Shown one piece after another: positions 32,025 through 39,015 of a DNA stretch of 40,521 bases; within the stretch, counting starts at the first letter, position 1; every line of letters begins with the position of its first letter. Made by a program: the position numbers and the translations under genes. Origin of the DNA: Paraburkholderia tagetis (GTDB taxonomy: Bacteria > Pseudomonadota > Gammaproteobacteria > Burkholderiales > Burkholderiaceae). The notes beneath the pieces were generated by a model. That model searched no databases. It was not told the DNA's origin and saw nothing but the letters and a program-made list of their open reading frames with translations. The DNA is taken from contig NZ_JAKLJA010000053.1 of assembly GCF_022213065.1 (NCBI RefSeq), positions 1 through 40,521 on the forward strand, in the 5' to 3' direction.

Positions 32025-33266
32025 ATGGCTGTCAATTTCCCCTCGATCGATCCCGCACAACTTCACCCGGTCGCCGGCGTGACGCTCGGCTGGGCGGAAG
32101 CCAATATCCGCAAGCCCAACCGCAAGGACGTATTGGTGATCTCCGTCGATGAAGGCGCGAGCGTCGCGGGCGTGTTCACGCTCAACCGCTTCTGCGCCGC
32201 GCCGGTGACGGTGTGCCGCGAGCATCTCGCGAAGGTGCGCGCGGGCGGCAAAGGGATCCGGGCGCTGGTGATCAATACCGGCAACGCGAACGCGGGCACC
32301 GGCGAGCCGGGTCTCGTGAACACGCGCGAAACCTGCGACGAACTCGCGCGTCTCGCGGGCATCGAGTCTTCGCAGGTGCTGCCGTTCTCGACCGGCGTGA
32401 TTCTGGAGCCGCTGCCGATCGACCGCCTGAAGGCGGGCTTGCCCGCAGCGCTCGCGAACCGCAAGGCCGCGAACTGGTACGACGCCGCGCAGGCGATCAT
32501 GACGACCGATACGCTGCCGAAGGCCGCATCGCGCCAGGTGACGATCGACGGTCACACGGTCACGCTCACGGGCATCAGTAAGGGCGCGGGCATGATCAAG
32601 CCGAACATGGCGACCATGCTCGGCTTCCTCGCGTTCGACGCGAACGTCGCACAGCCCGTGCTCGACGAACTCGTGAAGCACGTGGCCGACCGCTCGTTCA
32701 ACTGCATCACGATCGACGGCGACACCTCGACCAACGACTCGTTCATCCTGATCGCATCGGGCAAGTCGAGCCTGCCCGCGATCACGTCGACGGATTCGCC
32801 CGCCTATGCCGCGCTGCGCGACGCCGTGACCGAAGTCGCGCAGACGCTCTCGCAACTGATCGTGCGCGACGGCGAAGGCGCGACCAAGTTCATGACCGTG
32901 CAAGTGGAAGGCGGCAAGGACGTGGCCGAGTGCCGCCAGATCGCTTACGCGATCGGCCACTCGCCGCTCGTGAAGACGGCGTTCTACGCGTCCGATCCCA
33001 ATCTGGGCCGCATTCTGGCTGCCATCGGCTATGCGGGCGTGACCGATCTGGACGTCGAAAAGATCGACCTGTATCTCGACGATGTGCTCGTCGCCAAGGC
33101 CGGTGGGCGCAACCCCGACTACCGCGAGGAAGACGGCCAGCGTGTGATGAAGAAGAGCGAGATCCTGATCCGCGTGCTGCTCGGCCGTGGCGATGCGCAG
33201 GCGACCGTCTGGACCTGCGATCTGTCGCACGACTACGTGAGCATCAACGCCGACTATCGTTCTTAA
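32025..33266 (+). CDS. argJ: Bifunctional glutamate N-acetyltransferase / amino-acid N-acetyltransferase
   Basis: A 413-residue Ntn-type ornithine acetyltransferase that recycles the acetyl group from N-acetylornithine to glutamate in arginine synthesis. It self-cleaves before the nucleophile T197 in KPNMAT197MLGF, giving alpha and beta chains. TGNANAGTG, FSTGVI, the GISKGAGMIKPN loop and INGD-type ITIDGDTSTND segments match the family; ending in ADYRS is normal. I start at the ATG at 32025 (MAVNFPSI), since the 13 residues upstream are unlike the family. Acetyl-CoA-using activity is inferred from the family only. The last codons overlap the first unit of a 13-bp tandem array. Confidence 0.95.
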   Translation: MAVNFPSIDPAQLHPVAGVTLGWAEANIRKPNRKDVLVISVDEGASVAGVFTLNRFCAAPVTVCREHLAKVRAGGKGIRALVINTGNANAGTGEPGLVNTRETCDELARLAGIESSQVLPFSTGVILEPLPIDRLKAGLPAALANRKAANWYDAAQAIMTTDTLPKAASRQVTIDGHTVTLTGISKGAGMIKPNMATMLGFLAFDANVAQPVLDELVKHVADRSFNCITIDGDTSTNDSFILIASGKSSLPAITSTDSPAYAALRDAVTEVAQTLSQLIVRDGEGATKFMTVQVEGGKDVAECRQIAYAIGHSPLVKTAFYASDPNLGRILAAIGYAGVTDLDVEKIDLYLDDVLVAKAGGRNPDYREEDGQRVMKKSEILIRVLLGRGDAQATVWTCDLSHDYVSINADYRS

Positions 33267-33348
33267 TTCCGGTTCTTAATCCCGGTTCTTAATCCCGGTT
33301 CCTGATCCCGGTTCCTGATCCCGGCTTTTAATTCCAGCTTCTGATTTC
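33258..33348 (+). repeat. 13-bp tandem array, seven copies, between argJ and the ATPase gene
   Basis: Units start at 33258, 33271, 33284, 33297, 33310, 33323 and 33336, each exactly 13 bp: CGTTCTTAATTCC, GGTTCTTAATCCC (twice), GGTTCCTGATCCC (twice), GGCTTTTAATTCC and AGCTTCTGATTTC. A degenerate partial eighth unit (33349-33360) abuts the next ATG. The first unit includes the argJ stop codon. Units 2-3 and 4-5 are identical pairs, suggesting recent slippage or duplication. Confidence 0.95.
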
Positions 33349-33360
33349 AGCTCGATTTCC

Positions 33361-34233
33361 ATGGACAAGCTCGAACAGTTTCTGACCCGTGCCGAAGCGC
33401 TGCTCGGCCGCCTTGAAGCCGTGCTGCCGCCGGCCACGCCCGAAGTCGACTGGAGTGCGGGAGTCGCGTTTCGCTGGCGCAAGCGCCAGGGGCGCGGTTT
33501 TCTGCAACCGGTGCCGGCCATCTCGGCGATCTCGCTCGATGACCTGCAGAACATCGAGCGCCAGAAGGACCTCATCGACCGCAACACGCGTCAGTTCGTG
33601 CAGAAAAAGCCCGCGAACAATGTGTTGCTGACGGGCGCGCGCGGCACCGGCAAATCGTCGCTCATCAAGGCCTGCCTGAACGCGTACGCGAAAGACGGCC
33701 TGCGTCTGATCGAAGTCGACAAGGACGATCTGCACGATCTGGGCGATATCGTCGATTTGATCGCGTCGCGCCCCGAGCGCTTCATCGTGTTCTGCGACGA
33801 TCTCTCGTTCGAAGACGGCGAGTCGGGCTACAAGGCGCTGAAGGTGGCGCTGGACGGCTCCGTGGCTGCGCAGTCGGACAACGTGCTGATCTACGCGACC
33901 TCGAACCGTCGCCACCTGCTGCCCGAGTACATGAGCGACAACGAGTCGTACAAGCACATGCCCGACGGCGAGATTCATCCGGGTGAAGTGGTGGAAGAGA
34001 AGATTTCGCTTTCCGAGCGCTTCGGGCTGTGGGTGAGCTTCTATCCGTTCAAGCAGGACGACTATCTGACGATCGTCGGCCACTGGCTGCGTCACTTCGG
34101 TTGCGGTGACGCCGAAGTCGAATCGGCGCGCGGCGATGCGCTCGTCTGGGCGCTGGAACGCGGTTCGCGCTCGGGTCGCGTGGCGTGGCAGTTTGCGCGC
34201 GACTGGTCGGGCAAGAAGGCGCAAGAGGCATGA
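33361..34233 (+). CDS. ATP-binding protein, DUF815 family
   Basis: A 290-residue P-loop ATPase of the DUF815 group, whose function is not established. An N-terminal helical region (~1-60) with FRWRKRQGRGFLQPV is followed by the Walker A GARGTGKSS near 91-99 and Walker B-like FIVFCDDLSF near 140-149. A sensor-1-like YATSNRRHLLPE follows, then a C-terminal segment with SERFGLWVSFYPFKQDDYLTI resembling the AAA+ lid. The ATG abuts the 13-bp tandem array and has no Shine-Dalgarno. The stop overlaps the mutT start (ATGA), implying coupled translation. A role in nucleotide or DNA handling would be inference from the neighbour only. Confidence 0.88.
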   Translation: MDKLEQFLTRAEALLGRLEAVLPPATPEVDWSAGVAFRWRKRQGRGFLQPVPAISAISLDDLQNIERQKDLIDRNTRQFVQKKPANNVLLTGARGTGKSSLIKACLNAYAKDGLRLIEVDKDDLHDLGDIVDLIASRPERFIVFCDDLSFEDGESGYKALKVALDGSVAAQSDNVLIYATSNRRHLLPEYMSDNESYKHMPDGEIHPGEVVEEKISLSERFGLWVSFYPFKQDDYLTIVGHWLRHFGCGDAEVESARGDALVWALERGSRSGRVAWQFARDWSGKKAQEA

Positions 34234-34661
34234 GCGGCATGAGCGATCAGATGAAGGATCCGGCTGCGCCGGCGCGCCCGGTGACGGAAGTTGCGGTGGG
34301 CGTGCTGGTACAACCCGATGGCCGTTATCTACTGGCCCAGCGTCCCGAAGGCAAGCCTTATGCTGGCTACTGGGAATTTCCGGGCGGCAAGCTGGAGAAG
34401 GGCGAGTCCGTCGAGGCTGCGCTTGCGCGTGAACTGCACGAGGAACTGGGCATCGACGTGAAATCGTGCCACCTGTGGCATACGCTCGAGCATGACTACC
34501 CGCATGCCTATGTGCGGCTCTACTTCTGCAAGGTGACCGAATGGAGCGGAGAGCCGCATGGCCGCGAGGGCCAGGCGTTCGTCTGGCAGTCGCTGCCAGC
34601 CAGCGTCGAGCCGCTCTTGCCCGCGACCATTCCTGTGCTGGAGTGGCTGGCGGCCGAGTGA
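34230..34661 (+). CDS. mutT: 8-oxo-dGTP diphosphatase (Nudix hydrolase)
   Basis: A 143-residue MutT-type Nudix enzyme that removes oxidised guanine nucleotides from the pool. The Nudix box GX5EX7REUXEEXGU is complete: G53, E59, R67-E68, E71-E72, G74. PYAGYWEFPGGK precedes it and the C-terminus ends with PATIPVLEWLAAE. I chose the ATG at 34230 (MSGMSDQ), which forms an ATGA overlap with the ATPase gene; another ATG nine bases later is possible. In E. coli mutT directly follows secA; here two genes separate them. A strong terminator follows. Confidence 0.93.
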   Translation: MSGMSDQMKDPAAPARPVTEVAVGVLVQPDGRYLLAQRPEGKPYAGYWEFPGGKLEKGESVEAALARELHEELGIDVKSCHLWHTLEHDYPHAYVRLYFCKVTEWSGEPHGREGQAFVWQSLPASVEPLLPATIPVLEWLAAE

Positions 34662-34698
34662 GCCTGCCTCTCGGGTGAGTCTGCCTCGATAGAAAGAC

Positions 34699-34734
34699 AA
34701 AAGCCGCTGCGCACAACGTGCAGCGGCTTTTTTT
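34699..34734. terminator. Bidirectional terminator between mutT and yacG
   Basis: AAAAGCCGCTGC (34699-34710) pairs with GCAGCGGCTTTT (34720-34731) in a 12-bp stem, followed by further Ts on the plus strand. On the minus strand a T-rich run follows as well. It serves the converging mutT and yacG units. Confidence 0.93.
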
Positions 34735-34767
34735 ACGTCGCGCGCGGGCGCGGCGCAGTGCTTGCGC

Positions 34768-34965
34768 TTACTGGCGCGTGTCCGTGGGCGGCGCTTCGTC
34801 GTCCGGCGGCGTATCTTCTTCGTTGCCGCCGATCCGATACTTTTCGGCGGCCCATGCGCCGAGATCGATCTGTTTGCAGCGTTCTGAGCAGAACGGGCGG
34901 AAGCGGTTTTCCGGCACCCAGCGGACATCCTTGCCGCAGGTCGGACATTTGACAACGGTGGTCAT
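34768..34965 (-). CDS. yacG: DNA gyrase inhibitor YacG
   Basis: A 65-residue zinc-finger protein with four cysteines, C7-x2-C10 and C26-x3-C30 (KCPTCGKDV ... FCSERCK), followed by DLGAWAAEKYRI and an acidic, Pro-rich disordered tail. E. coli YacG binds GyrB and blocks its DNA binding. It is the last gene of the minus-strand pil-coaE-zapD-yacG block, 171 bp after zapD. No clear Shine-Dalgarno precedes the ATG. Confidence 0.93.
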   Translation of the reverse strand: MTTVVKCPTCGKDVRWVPENRFRPFCSERCKQIDLGAWAAEKYRIGGNEEDTPPDDEAPPTDTRQ

Positions 34966-35136
34966 TCGTTAGAACGGTCTGTGACTGGGCACCGCCTCGC
35001 ATGACGGCGCCGAGATTGGCAAAAGCGGTAAAAACCGCGGCGCATCAGCAAGCGCGCAATTGGCGTGCCTTTAAGGGGCGACCTCGCGGAAGCACTTCGC
35101 GGGCGCACCTGGCAGGAGCACTACACAATCAGCACT
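34966..35136 (-). other. zapD-yacG intergenic region
   Basis: 171 bp without a gene. A small minus-strand hairpin, GCGGT/ACCGC around a TTTT loop (35038-35025), is followed by TTTT, making a weak terminator candidate for zapD. Nothing else is recognised. Confidence 0.3.
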
Positions 35137-35892
35137 TTACAGGCTGCACAGCGTGAGCTGGAACGGCACGTCCTGATCAACGGCACGCGGACGCAGATTG
35201 CCGTCCTGCACGGTGAAGCGCACCCAAAGCATGTACTTGTTGGCGCTCGCTTCGGGAATGACATGCAATTCCGGTGCCACGCGCACCTGCATCAATTGAT
35301 ACGTGCGACCCGAGAGCATTTGCTGATAGCTGCCTTGCATCGCCATGACTTTCGATGCCTGGCCGGACTCGCGCGCGAGGCGCAGCACGATGCTCGCGGC
35401 GTCGCGCAGCGGCAAGAGGGGCGTGACCCACTTGGCGATGTCCTGGCGGCGCTGGTCCGGATGCAATTGCTGCCATGCGTAGTACGAAGGCAGATCGAAC
35501 TTGCAGGTGCCGCCCGGAATGATCGCGCGGCTACGGATGCTGGTGAGCCATTCGTTGTCCGCGAGATGCTGGCCGGTCTTGCCTTGCATCTGCGTGAGGC
35601 CCGCGAGCGTTTGCTCGATTTCGCCAAGGACGGCTTCGAGTGCGTTCTGTTCGATGCCGGGATTTCCGCGGAACGGTGCGAGCGTCTGACGTTGCCTTTC
35701 GAGTTCCTTCATGAGGTCCGACTTGAGGTCGGCGCGGCCAGCGACTTCCGCGATTTCGAAGAGCGTCGTGAGCGCGACGTGATGTTCCCTCGGATCCTCC
35801 TGGGTCAGGAAAAACGTGAAGCGCTCGAAGAGATCTTCGAGGCGCAGCAGCGTCCGGATTCGCTCGTTGAAGGGATACTCGTAAAGAATCAA
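35137..35892 (-). CDS. zapD: Cell division protein ZapD
   Basis: A 251-residue cytoplasmic protein that bundles FtsZ filaments by binding the FtsZ C-terminal peptide (the ftsZ tail in this window is intact). Characteristic sequence: ILYEYPFNERIRTLLRLEDLF at the N-terminus, an all-helical middle, and a beta-rich C-terminal half with CKFDLPSYYAWQQ and QLMQVRVAPE. The start is a TTG at 35892, because the family begins exactly at (M)ILYEYPFNER and no in-frame ATG lies between it and unrelated upstream sequence; GAGG lies ~10 bp upstream. Length matches E. coli ZapD (247). Confidence 0.93.
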   Translation of the reverse strand: MILYEYPFNERIRTLLRLEDLFERFTFFLTQEDPREHHVALTTLFEIAEVAGRADLKSDLMKELERQRQTLAPFRGNPGIEQNALEAVLGEIEQTLAGLTQMQGKTGQHLADNEWLTSIRSRAIIPGGTCKFDLPSYYAWQQLHPDQRRQDIAKWVTPLLPLRDAASIVLRLARESGQASKVMAMQGSYQQMLSGRTYQLMQVRVAPELHVIPEASANKYMLWVRFTVQDGNLRPRAVDQDVPFQLTLCSL

Positions 35893-36103
35893 GCGCGCTC
35901 GCCTCGGACGTGGTCGGTGAAGGATTGCAGCACATTCTAATGCCGCGAGTCTGCGGTCGCAATCGCGCACCACCCGCACTATGCCCGCGCAAGCCCCCGA
36001 TTCAAGGCATTTTGCCGACCCGCACCGTTCTCTAACGCCGCGAAACAGCGAGCTTCGCTACGGCGCGCGCCGCAGGCGGTTTGACCACTGTTTTTACCCT
36101 TCG
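35893..36103 (-). other. coaE-zapD intergenic region
   Basis: 211 bp with no supported gene between coaE and zapD on the minus strand. I see no strong terminator or promoter; a TTG start for zapD follows a modest GAGG. Confidence 0.35.
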
Positions 36104-36706
36104 TTACGCGCGTGACAGGACGAGGTAGCGCTCGTGCAGCGTCTGGACGTCCTGCGCGAGTGACTCTGGCGTGGCACCGTCGTTGACGATCACGTCGTCG
36201 GCAGCGGCGAGGCGCGCTTCGCGCGTGGCCTGGCGGGCGATGATCGAAAGCACTTGCTCGCGCGTGAAGCCATTGCGACGCATCACGCGCGCGATCTGCG
36301 TTTCCACGCTGCAATCGACGGCGAGCACGCGATCGACCCGCATTTTCCAGCTACCGGATTCGACGAGCAGCGGCACGACCACGATCACATAAGGCCCATT
36401 GGCCTCGCGCGTCTCGCGCTCGGTCTCGGCGCGAATCAACGGGTGCGTGATGGCTTCGAGCCGCTTGCGCGCCGACTCGTCGCCGAACACGAGCGTGCGC
36501 ATGCGTGCGCGGTCCATGGAGCCGTCGGCGGCGACGAATTCAGGGCCGAATTGCGCGGCGATCTCGGCCATCGCAATGCCGTGCGGCGCGGTGATGCGGT
36601 GCGCGATCACGTCCGTGTCGACGAGCGGCACGCCGCGCGCCGCGAACAGATCCGCGACGGTGGATTTGCCGCTGCCGATGCCCCCAGTCAAGCCAACCGC
36701 AATCAT
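36104..36706 (-). CDS. coaE: Dephospho-CoA kinase
   Basis: A 200-residue kinase phosphorylating the 3'-hydroxyl of dephospho-CoA, the last step of coenzyme A synthesis. The P-loop is LTGGIGSGKST (6-16), followed by VDTDVIAHR (substrate region), THPLIR and VVVPLLVES. AGGGGA lies just before the ATG at 36706, which is 12 bp after the pilD stop, so it is probably co-transcribed with the pil genes. In E. coli coaE is likewise near hofC/hofB. Confidence 0.95.
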   Translation of the reverse strand: MIAVGLTGGIGSGKSTVADLFAARGVPLVDTDVIAHRITAPHGIAMAEIAAQFGPEFVAADGSMDRARMRTLVFGDESARKRLEAITHPLIRAETERETREANGPYVIVVVPLLVESGSWKMRVDRVLAVDCSVETQIARVMRRNGFTREQVLSIIARQATREARLAAADDVIVNDGATPESLAQDVQTLHERYLVLSRA

Positions 36707-36718
36707 TGGTCCATTCCC

Positions 36719-37774
36719 CTACACAAAAACAGCATAAAGCGGTGTGCCTGCAAACAGCGTGACGACTGCGCCGGCAGCGAGATACGGCCCGAAGGGCAGC
36801 GGCTCTTCGAAGCGCATGCGTCCGCTCAAGGTGGCGGCGAGACCGATCACGGCGCCGGTCACCGCGGCGATCACGACGATCTGCGGCAACGCGGCCCAGC
36901 CGAGCCAGGCGCCGAGCGCGGCGAGCAATTTGAAATCACCGTGTCCCATGCCTTCGATGCCGCGCAGTAGCCGGAACAGCCAGTAGACGCACCAGAGTGC
37001 GAGATAGCCCGCTACGGCGCCCATCACTGCGGCGTGCAGGTCGGCGAAAGTCCCGGCGAGATTCACGAGCAGCCCGGCCCAGATGAGCGGCAGCGTAATC
37101 GCGTCCGGCAGCAGTTGATGTTCGAGGTCGATGGCGCTCGTGGCGATGAGCGTCGCGCACAGCGCGAACGCAGCAAGTGCCTTGCCCGTGGGGCCAAACG
37201 CGAGCAACGCGGCAGCGGCGCACGCCGCGCCGGCGAGTTCGATCACCGGGTAGCGCACGCTCACGCGCGTGCCGCATTTCGAGCAGCGGCCGCGCAGCGC
37301 GAGCCAGCTCACGACGGGAATGTTTTCCCATGCGCGCAGCACGTGGCCGCAATGCGGGCAGGCGCTGCGCGGCAACCACAGGTTGTAGCGGGCGGGCAGG
37401 CCGTCGTTCGGGGCGTGGTTTGCGCTGCCATTTACGCCGTCGCCCGCGCCGTCATTTGCTCGGTCGTTTCCAGAGAACTCACCGCTCGTGGGCGCGTGGC
37501 CGAATGCTTCGGCGGCGTCCGCACGCCATGCGCGCTCGAGCATGATCGGCAGCCTATGCACGACCACGTTCAGGAAGCTGCCGACGACAAGGCCGATCAC
37601 GATCGCGAAGCCCATCAGCAGCCCGGGCGGTAGCGTACCGAGGGCGGCAGCGAACGAGGCGGCCGTATCGACGGACGTGGTCGACGCAAGCGACGCAAAC
37701 GCTGCGGCCGGGACGCTCGAATCCATCATGGAAGATGCGGGCGCAGCAATGGCGGACGAAAGGAGGGCGGGCAT
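36719..37774 (-). CDS. pilD: Prepilin peptidase / N-methyltransferase
   Basis: A 351-residue bifunctional inner-membrane enzyme that cleaves type IV prepilin leaders and methylates the new N-terminus. The conserved fold starts near residue 51 (GLLMGFAIVIGLVVGSFLNVV). The cytoplasmic zinc motif is C139-x2-C142 and C164-x2-C167, and the catalytic aspartates are D216 (DLEHQLLPD) and D280 (GMGHGD). About 50 low-complexity Ala/Ser/Thr residues precede the first helix, and an Asn/Asp/Gly-rich insert lies at ~95-128. The start is uncertain: ATG at 37774, 29 bp after pilC; later Met codons at 16, 17 and 54 are alternatives. Confidence 0.92.
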   Translation of the reverse strand: MPALLSSAIAAPASSMMDSSVPAAAFASLASTTSVDTAASFAAALGTLPPGLLMGFAIVIGLVVGSFLNVVVHRLPIMLERAWRADAAEAFGHAPTSGEFSGNDRANDGAGDGVNGSANHAPNDGLPARYNLWLPRSACPHCGHVLRAWENIPVVSWLALRGRCSKCGTRVSVRYPVIELAGAACAAAALLAFGPTGKALAAFALCATLIATSAIDLEHQLLPDAITLPLIWAGLLVNLAGTFADLHAAVMGAVAGYLALWCVYWLFRLLRGIEGMGHGDFKLLAALGAWLGWAALPQIVVIAAVTGAVIGLAATLSGRMRFEEPLPFGPYLAAGAVVTLFAGTPLYAVFV

Positions 37775-37803
37775 GAGTGGAGAACCGTAATCTGGCAGCG
37801 ATG

Positions 37804-39015
37804 CTACACCACGTTGCCGAGTTGAATGATGGGAAGATACATGGCGACGACGAGGCCTCCGACCAGTGCGCCGAGCACCACGATCACGAGCGGCTCGCAC
37901 AGGCTGGCGACAAGCGCGATCTTTTCGTCCACCTGACGGTCTGCGAGCGCGGCCACGTCGAGCAACATGGCGTCGAGCGCGCCCGATTCCTCGGCGACCG
38001 CAACGGGCTGGATCACGTCCGCGGGAAAACAGCCGGCCGAACGCATGGCCGAGGCAAGCCGCTCGCCGTGCCTCAGCCGCGCACTGATATCCGCGCTCGC
38101 GCGGTCGAAGAAGGCGTTGCCACTCGCATGCGTAAGCGAGTCGAAGGCATCGGCTAGCGGCGTGCCTGCGGCGAGCAGCGTACCTAGCGCACGGCTCCAG
38201 CGTGCGGCGCACAACGTAGTGAGCAGCGCGCCCGCGAGCGGCAGCGCGAGCACGACGCGCCCGAAAGCGAGGCGAAATGCTTCGGAGCGGCGCAACAGCG
38301 CGTGCAACGCGAATGTGGCGCTGGCGGCACAGACGGCGGCAGGCATGCTCCAGCGCGCGGCGGCGTCCGAGAGCATCAGCACGAATTGCGTGGGGGCGGG
38401 CAGGGTCGCGCCGAATCCGTCGAAGATCTGCTTGAAGGTGGGCACGACCCAGACCAGCAGCGCGGCCGTAATGGCGAGCGCGAGCAGCAGCACCGCGACC
38501 GGGTAGGTGAGTGCCGCGCGCACCTTGGCGCGTTGCGCGGCGGCGCGCTCGCGGTCGTCGGCTAGGCGGGCGAGCACGGCGGCGAGCGCGCCCGAAGCCT
38601 CGCCGACAGCGACGAGCTGGCAGTAGAGCGCGCCGAACCGTGAAGGATGCTGTGCGAGCGAGTCGGAAAAGCGCATGCCCGCCGTGATCTCGCGCGCGAG
38701 TGTGGCGGCGATGCGCGGCAGCCCACGCGGTCCCGGCGCCTGCGCGAGCAGGTCGAGCGCGCTCGCTAGCGGCAAGCCGGCGCGCAGCAGACTGGCGAGC
38801 TGACGCGTGAAGCGTGTGATGTCGGCCTGACTCGCGCGCGGTTGCGGAGCCGGGCCGCGCCGCTCGATTACGGTGGCGGTGACGCGCTCGCGTTTGAGTA
38901 TGCCGCGCACTGCCGCCGCATCAAAAGCGATCAGCGTGCCGCTTCGCGCGGTGCCTGCGGCATCGAGCCCGCGCCAGGCGAAGCGCCAGTCGGACGGCGG
39001 CGGTGCGCGCCTCAT
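37804..39015 (-). CDS. pilC: Type IV pilus inner-membrane platform protein PilC
   Basis: A 403-residue member of the GspF/PilC family, the inner-membrane platform on which the extension ATPase acts. It has two GspF cytoplasmic domains: the first has FTRQLASLLRAGLPLASALDLL, and the second has ARWSRALGTLLAAGTPLADAFDSL. Membrane segments lie near 166-190 (ALTYPVAVLLLALAITAALLVW), centrally, and at the C-terminus (PLVIVVLGALVGGLVVAMYLPI). Its ATG forms an ATGA overlap with the pilB stop. It is the homologue of E. coli hofC. Confidence 0.93.
   Translation of the reverse strand: MRRAPPPSDWRFAWRGLDAAGTARSGTLIAFDAAAVRGILKRERVTATVIERRGPAPQPRASQADITRFTRQLASLLRAGLPLASALDLLAQAPGPRGLPRIAATLAREITAGMRFSDSLAQHPSRFGALYCQLVAVGEASGALAAVLARLADDRERAAAQRAKVRAALTYPVAVLLLALAITAALLVWVVPTFKQIFDGFGATLPAPTQFVLMLSDAAARWSMPAAVCAASATFALHALLRRSEAFRLAFGRVVLALPLAGALLTTLCAARWSRALGTLLAAGTPLADAFDSLTHASGNAFFDRASADISARLRHGERLASAMRSAGCFPADVIQPVAVAEESGALDAMLLDVAALADRQVDEKIALVASLCEPLVIVVLGALVGGLVVAMYLPIIQLGNVV

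Noticed and set aside
33258..33360. CRISPR array
   Set aside because: Units are directly adjacent 13-mers with no spacers and no cas genes nearby; this is a tandem minisatellite.
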